A stretch of DNA of 64,000 nt from NCBI RefSeq assembly GCF_932294415.1, contig NC_065535.1, forward strand, positions 82,047,862-82,111,861. Reading direction: 5' to 3'. The notes beneath the pieces are model-generated. The model ran no database searches, was not told the DNA's origin, and saw nothing but the letters and a program-made list of their open reading frames with translations. This DNA is from Quercus robur (taxonomy: Eukaryota; Streptophyta; Magnoliopsida; Fagales; Fagaceae). How positions within the stretch are numbered: the first letter of the stretch is position 1; the number at the start of each line of letters is the position of its first letter. This document shows, one piece after another, positions 33,427 to 45,346 of the stretch. The position numbers and the translations under genes were made by a program.

Positions 33427-36400
33427 TCACTTGATGTTCAGGGCTGCTGACATGGTACGTAGCTCCTTTGCAATCTCTGAGAAAGCTGGTCTAGAGTTAG
33501 GATCAGATGACCAGCAGCTCTCCATCAATGATCTCCATGCAGGGTCGCACCAGTTTGGAATTTCTGGTCGCAGGTTGCCTTTGATTATACCAGCTGAAAT
33601 TTATCAACTAGATTTGCATCATCATCCTTTAATATAAATGGATAATAAGCAAGTATTTATATCAAAATACTTTGGGTTAATTGTTGTCCAGTTTACACAT
33701 AAATATAATGTAATATTATATATATATATATATATTCAAACACCACTTAATTTATATGAACATTATTGAGATTCTGTTAGAGCTAAATGATCCATGTCGT
33801 TGACCTCTTCACTAGCATAGAATTTATAGATGTGCAGAAAAAAAATGATTATCAATTGGATAAGATCCTTCAGAGGATTAAATCTCTAGTAAGGGAAAAG
33901 AGAGAGAGCGAGAGTGAAAGCAAAGAGCACCAACAATTGGGAATTGAGTTATCAGAGAATACAGGGCAAAAGGGTTGCAAGAAAAGATTGCCAATTTATC
34001 TTAAGTGGAGGTATTGCTCCAGATATAATACGATGGCTAACAGTTTTCAGATTCCTAAGTAATATAATTTGGACTGTAAATAGATAACACTATGATATAC
34101 AGTCTGAAAATTATTCAAAGTGTCTCAATTACCAATGAAAATAAGAGTTTTTAATATACTCACTTTCCATTTTCAAATTAGACTATACCTATTAATTCCT
34201 CAGAACGCATTTTCGCAAAGGGTTCCTCCCCAGTCAAGAGTTCCCACATGACTATTCCGAAAGAGTAGACATCAACCTACAACAGGTGATAACACATTTT
34301 ACAACCAAAGTGAATGGCAACAGATTTAAACTTAACATGTTTGATAATCTAAAGTGGGCATGCTCGCCTTTTCTGTAACCATGCTGTCCTCACTATTCAA
34401 AAGTTCAGGAGCCATCCATGGTACGGTCCCTCGTACTCCACCAGAGACAAGTGTCCTCTGTTTAATTTTTGATAAGCCCAGATCACCAATCTGAAAGAAT
34501 GATTGAAAAAGTTTCAAAGTTGTTTAATAAAAATGATGAAAAATTCTGAAAACAAGAAACTGAGGCCAAGGACGATGGACCACACAATAAAAGAGGACGT
34601 ATAAGATAAGAAATTCTAATCAAAACCAGCGATGGCTCTTATCAGGTAGATTACCTTGCACACTGGTCGATGAGGGTCCCTCATATTCACAAGGAAGTTG
34701 TGAGATTTCAAGTCAAAGTGGACAATGTTCTTCCCATGTAAATATTCCATACCAAAAGCTGCATCCATGGCTATAATAAGCCTCTTCCTACGATCAATTG
34801 TCCTGTAATTAAGAATTGGCATATTTAAATATAGAAAATGAGTTCCTACAATGGTGTTCAACAACTTAATGCCCAAAAGAATGACAGAAAAAATGATAGA
34901 TGTAGCAGGAAACATAGTCAGAAAATGCACAACTTCTAGCTAGGGGTATTACTGTATATTGTATAAGCTAACCTTAGATGATCTACCAGACTCCGAGCAA
35001 TGTGTAATCTTACCACATCTGAATTTTCAATATGATAGTGGTGATGGTCTCACCAATGGAGGATTCTAGATGTGATCAAACTGATTGCACAACCAACTCC
35101 AGAACGTGTAGTTAGACATTTGAGGTGTTCATACTCCTTGCATGATAGATTACGGCACACCCTCACTCACACAACTCATACCTCATAGCAAGTTTGCCAT
35201 GATCATATATATAACTGGAAACCAAATTGCATTGCACACGCTTGTTTAAGTTCCTTCTCACTCCGTAATATTTTCTGATTCCCATATGATTACATCATGA
35301 CAGATGTTTGATACTTGATACATTCACATGAAATATATTAATATACCCTTAATATTTGATGGACAGATGCTATCTAAAATTCTTTTCTTTTCTTTTTATT
35401 ATTATTATTTTTTTTCTCTTTTGTTCACGCAATCAAGAAACAAAATAAAGCACATTAATATGCACTACTATAATATAGCTGAATATGAAGGTTAGCCTTA
35501 AGAGATATATAAGCTAAATCCAGGATCCTCAACATTATGGAACATTTTTACATATTATGGTGGTCCAAAAATTCATGGAATTATTCCATAACTGTCCATT
35601 TTCAGATAGATCAATATATAAATCAAGGTCGGTTTAACATCCATTTAAGATAATCACATAAAAAAGGAGAAGCAAAGTGTCCTGTATTGATGGAAAACAA
35701 TCAAACACAATTTGCAGTAAAGAGTCGAACTGAATGAATTATAGATTGAACCACAAAACAAGATTAGATACCATACCGATCTTTTCTTCGCAAAACTTGT
35801 TGTAGGGAGCCATTGACCATGTACTCTGTCACTGTTGCCAAATTTGTCACAGGTCCGTCCCTAACTACACCATAAAATGCCATAATATTTGGATGGTGAA
35901 GCTGACCTAGTAAGTGTGCTTCCCTCCAAAAGTCTGCAACCTGCAAAGGTGTAGATAGAAACAATTAAGTTGAGATAATATGCAGGTATTCAGTGCTGAC
36001 AATAGCACACAGCCATTTCCCTATTTCCTCTCTAGTACTTTCTTCCCTGGAAAGCATCATCTTTAGGGTTTCATTATCACCATCTATGCACATAATTTCC
36101 TTCTCTTAAGATATTTAACTGATTTTAAATTTATGCTAACTGTTGATGTTGGAAAAATAAGGGACATGAGTTGAAAGCTTCAAAACTGAGAGAGTAGGAC
36201 ATATCCAAATCAGCAGTTCAAAAACAAAATAATCTCCTACTCAGGTATCAAAACACAAATAAGTTCAGCCAAAAAGAAAAAAAATCCAACAAACTTTACA
36301 TGAAACGTAATTTAGAAGAGAATGGTCATCATTCAATAGGTTAGAGCAATATTTAACTCAAAGATCAAACCACTCAAGTGAAATTGAAATTGTATGGATT

Positions 36401-39320
36401 ATAATAGACAGGTGATTGTACATGACTAAGCAAACCAATGTGAACAGACGACAGAATAAATTTAACAGTGGAACTGTGGGAAGAAAATAAGAAAATTACC
36501 AATCGGTCCTCCTCCAATGAACCTTCAGTGAAGCAACTTGGCTTCATCCTCTTAATGGCAACATCAGACCCCTTCCATTTTCCATAGAAAACAGTTCCAA
36601 ATGTGCCTGAACCAAGCTCCTTTATATATTCAAGGTCAGCATTTTTAATAGTCTGCAGAACAAAGCAGAAAGAAACATTTTCTGTTATACTTTGCTCAGC
36701 TCAACTTCTACCAAGTTAAAAGACTTAAAAATCGTGTATGTTTAACAAATTACCTGCAGCTCTCTAGTGGCTAGATGAGTATAAAATGCATTCAGGTCAC
36801 TAGGCATTCCACCAGTTAACTTGGAGCATTTAGAACTTTCATTATTGTCAGCCTAAGAAACCGGAAAAATCATTAGTAAGTCAAAGGCATCAAAGTTCAA
36901 AGCCAACTATCAGCCACTGAATCTAGCAATATTTTTCTTAAATCTTCTAATAAAAGAAATAAAATATCTGTAGTTAGTACCTTTTCATCAATGCTTAAAC
37001 CATGTGGAGGGTCTTGTTGTAACTCTTCTGTATGCACGTCATCATTTTCCATTTTGGTTGTGTTCTGAGAGGAAGGATTGGGTGCAACTTCATTGGATTC
37101 ATCAACTTGGGGCCCTGTGCTGAATTTCTCTTCATCCATAGGATCCACAGGTTTTGATTGAGGTTTTAGCATGGCATCCGCACTGTTGCAGGTAGCAAGA
37201 GAAGACAGCACAGAAGGTCCCACTTCTTTGGAGGATGACAATGAAAGGCTATACAAAGAAACATCCACTGAAGATTCAACTCCACCTTGTATGTTATCAG
37301 TGCCATTTCTATAACTGCTAAACGAGTTAATGCCTGGTTCCACATCTGACTGCTTACTATTGCACCTGAATTCTGTTCCATTGCTATAAGCCATATTATC
37401 TGAAAAACCTGAGATGTTAATTACCTTCGGTTTATCAATCAGGAGTGGTTTCTTGTCAAGGTCACTGTGAATGGGCTCACAATTTATGGGTACTCCATGA
37501 AAATTCTCATATAGAGCATGATATGGAATTTTGGGTGTGTCACAATTAGAGCTAGTCAAGAGATCTTCCTGAGTATCCACTGTTGTCATGCGTGACAAAT
37601 GTCTCTCAGTACCCACATATGGACCATGGCAAGCTAAATGACATTCCTCAGGATTGGAATATCTGTAATGTGAAATTTCAGGGCAAACCTGCTCTCTTAA
37701 TTTCTCATTACCATATTGAACATCAAGACAGGAAGTACCTTTATTCAAGGAAGAATCCATCATTCTCACCCTTCCTTCCAATGCTTGATCAGGCAAACCA
37801 GACCACAGTTTCCAAAAATTGGGATAATAAACCCTCATAGATTGACCCTGCTTTAATATGTTCGAATTTGGCCTAAGCCCATGGTCGAATTTCCACACTG
37901 AAACCCTTCCATCTAACCTAACAGTCCGATGGTTCCCCATCTCAACCGGATTGTTCTGATGGATACTTACATGATTGGAACAAATCCGCTGAATCCTAGT
38001 ATCATTTACACTAAACCTATGGTTGCGGATGCCACTATGTAAGCCACCCCAAACCCTTTCATCTGTACAAGAAGATCTCGGCAGATAAGCACACCCAACC
38101 AAATGATCATCACAAAAATTACAATTGGGACCCCATGGCATAATGTTCTCCCTATTCAGTCTACTCATTGATGCCTGCTCAACATTTCTGAACTCCCCCT
38201 TAACCTCACAACCATTACACATCGAAACCTTATTAGAACCATTCAATTGCCTTGAAAGCTGCCCTGCTGCTGTTGCAGCAACTGACTGACCAAAATTCCC
38301 AACATTCATCCCAACCCCATTAGACACAACCTGACCATACAGCCCTGACAAACATCGCAAAGAACTATTATTCTCCACACATAGATTCCCATCCCTCGGA
38401 TTCAAAGGATTCAAATTCCTACAACTCTCACTCCCTACCTTATTACCCAACACATCCACTCTACACCGGTTCTCTAAACCATGAGTTACACCTACACCAT
38501 TAGACCTCAATGAAACCCGGGGTTCAGGGACCAAACCCACAACTGGGTGATTACCATATTTCAATTTCTCACCAAAACATGGAATTCCCATCTCAGTCCC
38601 AATAATCCCACCTACAAAACCCGGTTTTTGCTTAGCCAAAAATTGTTGCTTTAACACCATTTTCCTTAGAGAATCATCCCCATACTTCACTAAATTCTTG
38701 GCCACCTTACTCTCAAACTGATCTCCATTAAAACTCAAATGGGTCTCACTCAAAACCCCATTTGAACTCTTATCCCTCCCCACACAATTCACACACAATT
38801 CACCATTTCCAACACAAGTACAACAAAACACACCAAAGCTACAATCTTTCTTGTTGTCATTATCATTAGAAACAAATTGATTGGCACAAACAAAAAGCCA
38901 GAGCCTAGCGTTCTTACCGTGAAGCTGATCAAGCTCATCGACCATGCAGCGAACGTCGTCGTCTGAGGCAATAGAAACAAGAGGAGGAGTCTCATCATTA
39001 TGCTCTTCGGAATTACAGGCTGTATTGTGTTTTTTGTGAGGATGAAGAAGGAGCTGGTATTTGAGAGAGAATGAAAACGATGGAGGAGACGACGTGGTGG
39101 TTTGGAAAAGATCCGAAATCTTGGAACGGAGCTTCGAGAAGGTGATGGAGCGGTCTACGGAGATGATTCGGGTCTCTCCCCCAACGTATCGGAGCTTTCC
39201 AGAGAGCGGTCTTGGCTGAAACGAACCGTTGAAGCTACACACCAGCTTAAGCTTCGTACTCGGCCTCTTGCGCCGACCCACAATAACATGTTCTTCTTTC
39301 ATGGCAAAATGGCATGGCAT
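33427..39320 (-). CDS. PB1-domain Raf-like protein kinase (group B4-type MAPKKK), eight exons
   Basis: Exons: 39320-36981, 36852-36754, 36652-36500, 35940-35777, 34802-34655, 34490-34368, 34276-34189, 33593-33427. All phases join to a 1093 aa protein. Residues ~24-150 form a PB1 domain ([37 protein letters not shown]). 150-810 is long, Ser/Asn-rich and probably disordered. The kinase spans ~820-1090: GSGTFG (827-832), VAIK (Lys847), WREAHLL (Glu871), HFDLKSHN (947-954, Phe in place of Arg of HRD, usual in this family), IGDLG (Asp971), [18 protein letters not shown]. Family knowledge: B4 Raf-like kinases act upstream of subclass-I SnRK2s in osmotic stress; whether this member does is inference. 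Intron 6 uses a GC donor; all others are GT-AG. No lesion was seen. Met7 (39302) is an alternative start. Confidence 0.93.
34277..34367 (-). other. GC-AG intron in the PB1 kinase gene
   Basis: After the codons for ...MVTEK the minus strand reads AAAAG|GCGAGC and the next exon starts TTGTAG|GTTGATGTC. The frame and family sequence (TEK|VDVYSFG) require this junction. No nearby GT preserves the frame. Confidence 0.85.
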
Positions 39321-39408
39321 TGCAGAGAGAAAGAGAGACTGTCTCTTTGGTGAGTGAGCCTGAGTGTGTGTGAGAGAGAGAGAGAGAGGTGGAGGGAGAG
39401 TTTATATA
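39321..39408 (-). promoter_or_regulatory. Core promoter and CT-rich 5' leader of the PB1 kinase
   Basis: TATATAAA on the minus strand (39408-39401) lies ~80 bp upstream of ATG 39320, followed by a CT-repeat leader (39371-39388). This is typical of plant Y-patch promoters. Confidence 0.55.
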
Positions 39409-39579
39409 GTTGCGTGAAGAGTTGGGGTAGTTGAGAAATTGGGCTTCAGGTTGGGTGAAATTTGCGAGTTTGCCATTTGTCTCAGGTGGTTTTTCTGTTT
39501 AGAACGATGCGCGATTGTGTAGATTTAATGCACTCTCTTCCCATATAAAGATAGACGTTCACGTTAATCAATGACCCTA

Positions 39580-39758
39580 CTTTTTTTTTTTTTTTTTTTT
39601 TTTTTTGTGCATAATCTAAGTATATATGTGTATGTGAAACTTCCTACTGAAAACTTCAACCTCAACATTTACTCCCACACGTCAAAAGTACTTATACATG
39701 TAGAAACATTTTTATAATTGTGGAGAGACCATTGCGCCAAAGGTGTACGGTGGTTAAA
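39580..39758 (-). mobile_element. tRNA-derived SINE with 11 bp TSD
   Basis: On the minus strand it begins near ACCACCGTACACC. It carries a box-A-like GGCGCAATGGTCTCTCC and box-B-like GAGGTTGAAGTTTT, and ends in a long A-tail (poly-T, 39580-39606). CAATGACCCTA (39569-39579) and CAATGACCTTA (39759-39769) flank it. It is the same family as 63449-63613. Confidence 0.75.
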
Positions 39759-39900
39759 CAATGACCTTATTAAGTAGAGTTGATACAATCTATATGTGCA
39801 TTATTAAAGATAAATTATGTTCATGTATTTAATGTCAATAAATTATTGGTTTAAGAACTATTTTTAGAAATATTTTGATGGAAAAATGATAAAGTAATTA

Positions 39901-40330
39901 GGGTATGTTTGATAACTGTTTTTTTCCCTTATTTTCTGTTTCCAAAAACAATTTTATATTTTTGAGACTAAAAAACTTATTTGGCAACCTAAAATGGATA
40001 GAAAACAAAAACTGTTCTCAAAACTCAATTTGTGAAGAAAACTAAAAACATGCAAAATGCTATTTTTAGTTTCTAATTTTCAAAAGTCAATGAAAATACG
40101 TATTTAATTTAATAAATCTGTCTTATTTAATGAGTTAGTATTAGAGTTCAAATCCTAGTAACAACATATTTTTCTATTTTTCTATTTTTTTCTTCAAAAA
40201 ATTATCTTTTTAATTTCAACTAACCAAACATGTTTTTTATTTCAAAAATACAAGAAAATTAGTTTTTTCTTTATATTCCCAAAAACAAGTTTTTGAAAAT
40301 AGAAAACAAAAACTATTACCAGACATAACC
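39901..40330. mobile_element. Tourist-like (PIF/Harbinger) MITE, TTA target duplication
   Basis: The ends GGGTATGTTTGATAACTG and TACCAGACATAACC are imperfect inverted repeats extending ~25 bp. TTA flanks both sides (39898-39900; 40331-40333). The interior is A/T-rich with no ORF. Confidence 0.75.
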
Positions 40331-40620
40331 TTAAATTTTTTGACAGCTTTTTATATTTCACACGAAAGTGGTGTTAAAAACTTTCCTAATATGATTTATT
40401 AACAATTACTCTAAAGGCACCTATTAACATGACCAATATATTATATATCATACATCTAAATAGTATAGTTAGCAATGAATTAAGTTAACTCATAGTTAGT
40501 CTGTATTGTGTATCTAAGAGTTATGTCATTTTGGATATACACCATTGTTAGTTTCTTTAAAACCTTCTCCCCTCTCCCAGTGTGTATGTGTTAAAATACT
40601 TAATATTCTAAAAAAAAAAA

Positions 40621-40692
40621 AAATTGGTAAAATTCTCTTGACATCCATTGAGAGATGAGGTTTAAATCTCGACACACAAAATATAATTAGTT
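40621..40692 (+). mobile_element. Possible SINE fragment
   Basis: ATTGGTAAAATTCTCTTGAC resembles box A context. GAGGTTTAAATCTCGACAC resembles box B and its 3' neighbour. It is preceded by poly-A rather than followed by it, so the orientation or extent may be a remnant only. Confidence 0.3.
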
Positions 40693-40699
40693 TCTTAGT

Positions 40700-41270
40700 T
40701 TGATAATTGATGATAAGAACAATTATCATGGAGTGGACGTCATACGTTGAATTTCTATCATATCTAAAAACAAAGTATTTAGTAAATTACACGTATTACA
40801 CTACGTATTACACATACGGACTAGTGTCTAACTTTTTGGTATTATATCAAACAACGTTGTTCATTTCGTTTCAGAATGAAATATTTCGATACAGATCAAT
40901 TTTAGTGTATCGTTTCGGGATTGCTCTAAATAGCATAATTAGTAGTGTGTTCCAGTTAGTTCAAATAGTAAAAGTTGCTAGTAATCAAATAAGAGATATG
41001 TGTGTCTTTGAATAATAATAAGAGCAATCTTCATGGAGCAGATATCATACAATGAATTTCTATCGTACCTATAAATAAATAAATAAATAAATAAATAGTT
41101 AGTAAAGTATACATGTTATACTGTGCATTACACATATGGACTAGTCCTTAAATTTTGTTATTGTATCAAACAGTGTTGTTAATTCTGTTTTAGTGTTAGT
41201 TTTGGAATGGAATATTTCAGTACAAATTAGACCTGTTTAAACACCATATACTTATTGTTTTTCACTTCAT
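40700..41270. repeat. Tandem duplication, ~320 bp period
   Basis: 40705-40960 and 41024-41270 share TCATGGAG..GA..TCATAC.., TTACACATA.GGACTAGT and ATCAAACA..GTTGTT. A TAAA microsatellite (about 41070-41097) expanded in the second copy. Confidence 0.7.
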
Positions 41271-41451
41271 TAACAAATTAATAGTATTTTTTTCCTCTCT
41301 TTATTTAATATTGCTTTCTAGTTTCGACATTTAATCTCACAATCTCCAAGAATCTGTGAGTTACTCTTAACTTCGCCCAAAAAAAAAAAAAAAAATTTAA
41401 GAGCATGTACGAATGAGCAAAGGTTTTTATTTTTTATATTTTAAATCAACT

Positions 41452-41838
41452 TTTTTTTAGAAAAAGGAACCAAATATTATTAAAAGAAAACTCAGTCAAA
41501 TTTGGCTAAAGTTATAAAAATTAGGTATGGAGGAACATCATCCATTTACACCGATAAATCAGTATCATGTCTAGTATGCCTAGTCAGGTTGTGTGCTACA
41601 AAGTTGTCTTGTCTATGTATATGAGAGAAAATGACTGCACAAAAGATCTCGCAAGGGTCTTGACTTCATCTACCAGATGGCAAAATGAAGAGAGGGATAC
41701 CTCTACGCAATTGAGAGCTTTATGCACAATTTCATAATCACCTTCCAAAATAATAGAGGAGAAGCCACAGTCACTGGCAAATCAAAGAGCTCAAACAGCA
41801 ACCAGACATTCCCCCGTGTCAACCGAAGGTGGGAGTTT
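41452..41838 (-). mobile_element. 5'-truncated LINE stub (RNase H region)
   Basis: Minus-strand translation with few disruptions reads CGFSSIILEGDYEIVHKALN, then ...DEVKTLARSF..., HRQDNFVAHNLTRH and WMDDVPPYL. This is the RNase H C-terminus of a plant LINE different from those at 2315 and 12903. A short A-tail (TTTTTTTTAG on plus, 41450-41459) marks the 3' end. A target duplication is not clear. Confidence 0.75.
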
Positions 41839-42069
41839 TTATATATATTTTTTGGTTGATCACCATTAAAGGAAAGATTTATTCATGAAGTTAATATTTC
41901 AAGAATTAATTGTCTTTAATCTTTGAAGAATTTATCCCATTTAAGACTTTCCTTGTTAAGTTGTTAAATTTAAATTTCAAATATTTATGGCTTTTAAGTT
42001 TTAACTTTTTAGAGAATATTTTTTCATTCAATGCATTATCTCATTCCTTATAGACCACTACACATCATT

Positions 42070-42263
42070 AGATGCACTAGGAAGACTGCTGATGTGGTCC
42101 TCCTTGATCTCCTAACCAATAAAATGTTGTTATTTATACAAATGTGACATCATCTGATTATTTTTATTTTTTATTAATTGCGTTAATTAGGAAACTGATA
42201 CATACATTTGTATAAATGGCATCATCTCATTGGTCAAGGGGGACTACATTAGCAATCCCCCCG
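42070..42263. mobile_element. MITE with ~40 bp inverted ends
   Basis: The left end GACTGCTGATGTGGTCCTCC with CCAAT is inverted at the right as ATTGGTCAAGGGGGACTAC...AGCAATCCCC. Sub-terminal ATACAAATGTGACATCATCT and ATGGCATCATCTCATTGG also mirror each other. Confidence 0.6.
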
Positions 42264-42348
42264 TTGTAAATAATAATTTCTCCTTGGCATGATGGTCACA
42301 TCATAAATATAAGTGCTTGTAGAGGTGGAGAAATTATAGAGTCCTCTA

Positions 42349-42547
42349 GTGGACCACGTCATTTGTCCACCATTCCATTAAAAAACTTCCACTTGTTTAA
42401 AATTGCTGAGTCAGTAATTAATTTCTATTTAAAATTTTTTTCTAACTAACAATTTTAAACAGGTGGAAGTTTTTTAATGGAATGGTGGACCATATCACTT
42501 GTCCACCATGTGGAAAATTCACATGGTGGACAAGTGATGTGGTCCAC
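42349..42547. repeat. Compound hairpin: inverted repeat with a second hairpin in one arm
   Basis: About 45 bp (42349-42404; CCACCATTCCATTAAAAAAC) is inverted at 42457-42505. The right arm then contains an additional inverted pair, CACTTGTCCACCATGTG and CACATGGTGGACAAGTG. No ORF. Likely a foldback MITE. Confidence 0.7.
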
Positions 42548-42559
42548 CATATGAATCTT

Positions 42560-42667
42560 ATCATTTCTCGTAGAGATGGGTGGGGTAAGGGCCAGCATTC
42601 AAATTTCCAAGAGGGAACTTTACATTTACACACATACATTTAGATTATTCTATAGTAAAATTCTATC

Positions 42668-42701
<34 letters not shown>

Positions 42702-43800
42702 AAATTCATAATCCTGAAGGGAAGGGAATAATCGGTATTTTTTTTTTTTTTTGAGGAAAGGGAATAATTGGTAATTAATAAATATTTTTGGTATTTTTTA
42801 TTTTATTACTAAGTGCCCAATTTATTCGTAAGGCTTTAGTATTGAGTCATTTTGTATAAGACAAAGTTTAGTTACAAAATTGATTGGAACCTAAGGCTGT
42901 AACCTTACTCAATAAAATAAACATTACTACATATTTTGAAAATCTAACCGTTAAACTGCATGCTCTTTACGCTCTTAATACACATGTCAAATTTTGTGTC
43001 AATCAAATATTATTTACTATATTATCTATAACCTTATATTTTGTGTATAATTTTAAATTACAAAAACTTGTAATTTAAACAATTTATTGATAACATAGTT
43101 ATTGATATTTAATTTTCTAGAAATTTTGATAAACATGGAGAATATAAGAAAAAAATGTAATTCAATGATGGAATTATCAAAATTCACCTTTAATAAAAAG
43201 ATATTGAGTAAGGTTGTAGTTTTATGTTATAACCAATTTTATAGTTAAACTTTTTCCTATTGTATATTATAAAAAAAATAAATAAAAAAGAAAGAAAGAA
43301 AGAAAAAAAAGAAGAAGGAATTTTAAAAGTGAAGGAAAGAGCTCTACTTTCTACTCAGTACTCTGAAATTTTTTATAACATTCCGACGTGGATCCGTTGT
43401 CTGCTAATTGGGACAAAAATTTGGTTTGCACTTTGCATACTAAATGCATAAACATTATATTATTTTAATTTAATATGCTATCTTGCCACCGAATGTGTAC
43501 GTGTCCTCCTTCTGGTGATTTTTGGAATTGATAGGAAATAAGACAATAGAAGAAAGGAGAGGGAAATAATGAGAAAAAGAGAAGAAAAACTTTTTCTTAA
43601 TAAATTTGGGACATGACTGATACACTGAATATAAGCTTAACATGCTGGCCATATGGCAAATACCAGCTCATAGATTCTTGAAAGTTGAAACTTGAAAAAG
43701 TAATCGAGTTAGGCAACTTTGAAGTGTTCCTCGTATTTTTCGGACCGAAATTGGAGAATAATTGAAACCATGATTTTAATTATTTGTACGCAGTGTGTAC
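42560..43800. other. AT-rich intergenic DNA
   Basis: Poly-A (about 42670-42698), poly-T and low-complexity tracts. No gene recognised. Confidence 0.5.
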
Positions 43801-43802
43801 AT

Positions 43803-43907
43803 ACACACTGCGTGCAAAAATCACTTCCCATATTTACACACTGCGTGCATGCAAAAATCACTTCCCATATTTACACACTGCGTGCATGCAAAAATCACTT
43901 CCCATCA
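43803..43907. repeat. Minisatellite, three copies of a 37-41 bp unit
   Basis: Units begin ACACACTGCGTGCA and contain AAAATCACTTCCCAT. The copies are nearly identical; copies 2 and 3 carry an extra TGCA. The ORFs spanning it are artefacts of the repeat. Confidence 0.9.
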
Positions 43908-44279
43908 ACTATAGAGCTACTTTTACTCTTATCAAAAAAAAAAAAAAAAAGCTACTTTTAAGCAATAAAGTTGTATTAACCTTTATTATGTCATGTCGAT
44001 AATATAAACTACAGGTTTTATTATTATTATTATTTTAAATACTGCCTTCTTAAAATTAAAAAAAAAAAAAAAAAAAAACTTTTATCATGATTACCTTGAT
44101 AGTGCACAGTGTACGTAATTGGAATTCCACCTCCTCATTTTCCATTATTTATCTATCTTAAAAACCATTATCATAATCATTATAGGTGTTTTAATGAAGT
44201 TATCAACACTAGAATAGGAGTAACTATTCAATCCTATGTCAGCTCAATGTGGTTATACTCCTAAAGTACGGAATAATTA

Positions 44280-44658
44280 GGGCAAATTACAACTAATTCA
44301 TCTGTGGTCTGGTCGAAATTTTAGTTACCTATCTATGGTTTGAAATTTGACACTTATCTACCTGAGGTTAGTTTAGTTAGAGTTTCGTAATCCATTTCTA
44401 TTAAAAATATGGCTAAATATGTAATTTTACTCAACTTTTATGTTTCTCTCCAAAAAAAATACAAAAAAATAAAAATACAAAATCAAATAAGATTAAAAAG
44501 AATTCAGCAGAACACTTGCATCATTGAATTTCAAATCACAAGTAGATAACTTAAATTTTGGTCAAACTTCAGGTGGGTAAAGTGTTAAATTTCAAACCAC
44601 ATGTAGGCAACTTAAATTTCAATCAAATCACAGGTGGGTAAGTTATAATTTACCTTTA
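44280..44658. mobile_element. MITE/Mutator-like element
   Basis: Ends GGGCAAATTACAACTAATTC and TAAGTTATAATTTACC are imperfect inverted repeats. Subterminal CTGTGGTCTGGTCGAAATTT mirrors AAATTTCAATCAAATCACAG. No sharp target duplication. Confidence 0.6.
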
Positions 44659-44710
44659 ATTATATTTGAGAAAATATAAGATTTAAATGCTTTGATGCAT
44701 AATTACTAAA

Positions 44711-45101
44711 CTTATATTTATATATATATATATATATATTTATATACACTAATATTTAAGGGGTTTCCTTGTTTAGAATCCTCATTTTTTTGTTCAAAAA
44801 TGTCTTTGCACCCTTATGTTTAAGTAAAGACTAAACTAAAGGATAATCTGGTAAAAATACAACTCTAATTGTCACTAAAACATTGCTTAAAAAATAGGAT
44901 CACTCTCCTATTGATTTTCAAATTACTTTATCCCCTTATAAATTAGATTCTCATAATAAAAATTATATATATAAAATAAAACACAGGTAAATGCTTAATA
45001 TTAATGAGAAAACATGAAAACCTCAAATTAGAATGAATGAAAAATTATGACACAAAAAAAAAAAAACCCTCATTGCGCGCGAAGCGCTTGTGATGAGGCT
45101 A
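44711..45101 (+). mobile_element. Short non-autonomous Helitron
   Basis: The 3' end is strong: CATTGCGCGCGAAGCGCTTG hairpin sequence, GATGAGG, CTAG (45098-45101), then T. The left boundary is not sharp and was placed at the start of the TATATTTATATA stretch; the 5' TC is not intact. Confidence 0.55.
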
Positions 45102-45154
45102 GTATATATATATATATATATATATATATACCCCTATGTTGTCTGCTTTTTGAT

Positions 45155-45346
45155 AATTATCATGGTTTTAAAAACCGAACCAAGGGCAAAACTGTTTTTG
45201 CCTCCGATCCCTTGTTCAACCCGATTTTGACCGGTTTTTGATGATTTTAGTGTTTTTTTTTTTGTTCGAACCAGACTAGTGGTTGGTTCCTAGTTGAACC
45301 GATTGAACCGGTCGGTCCAATTTATTTTTAAAACCATGATAATTAT
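45155..45346. mobile_element. MITE with ATCATGGTTTTAAAAAC inverted ends
   Basis: AATTATCATGGTTTTAAAAA at the left is mirrored by TTTTTAAAACCATGATAATT at the right. The interior is rich in AACCGG/CCGGTT. The flanks CCTATGTTGTCTGCTTTTTGA and ACCTATGTCGTCCGCTTCATGA are near-duplicates, possibly an enlarged flank duplication. Confidence 0.8.

Noticed and set aside
33787..34062. 91-codon plus-strand ORF
   Set aside because: It lies within the last intron of the PB1 kinase. Charged low-complexity composition from a GAGA-rich stretch.
37583..39353. Open frames antisense to or out of frame with exon 1 of the PB1 kinase
   Set aside because: Exon 1 is a single 780-codon frame with family motifs. The others are shadows.
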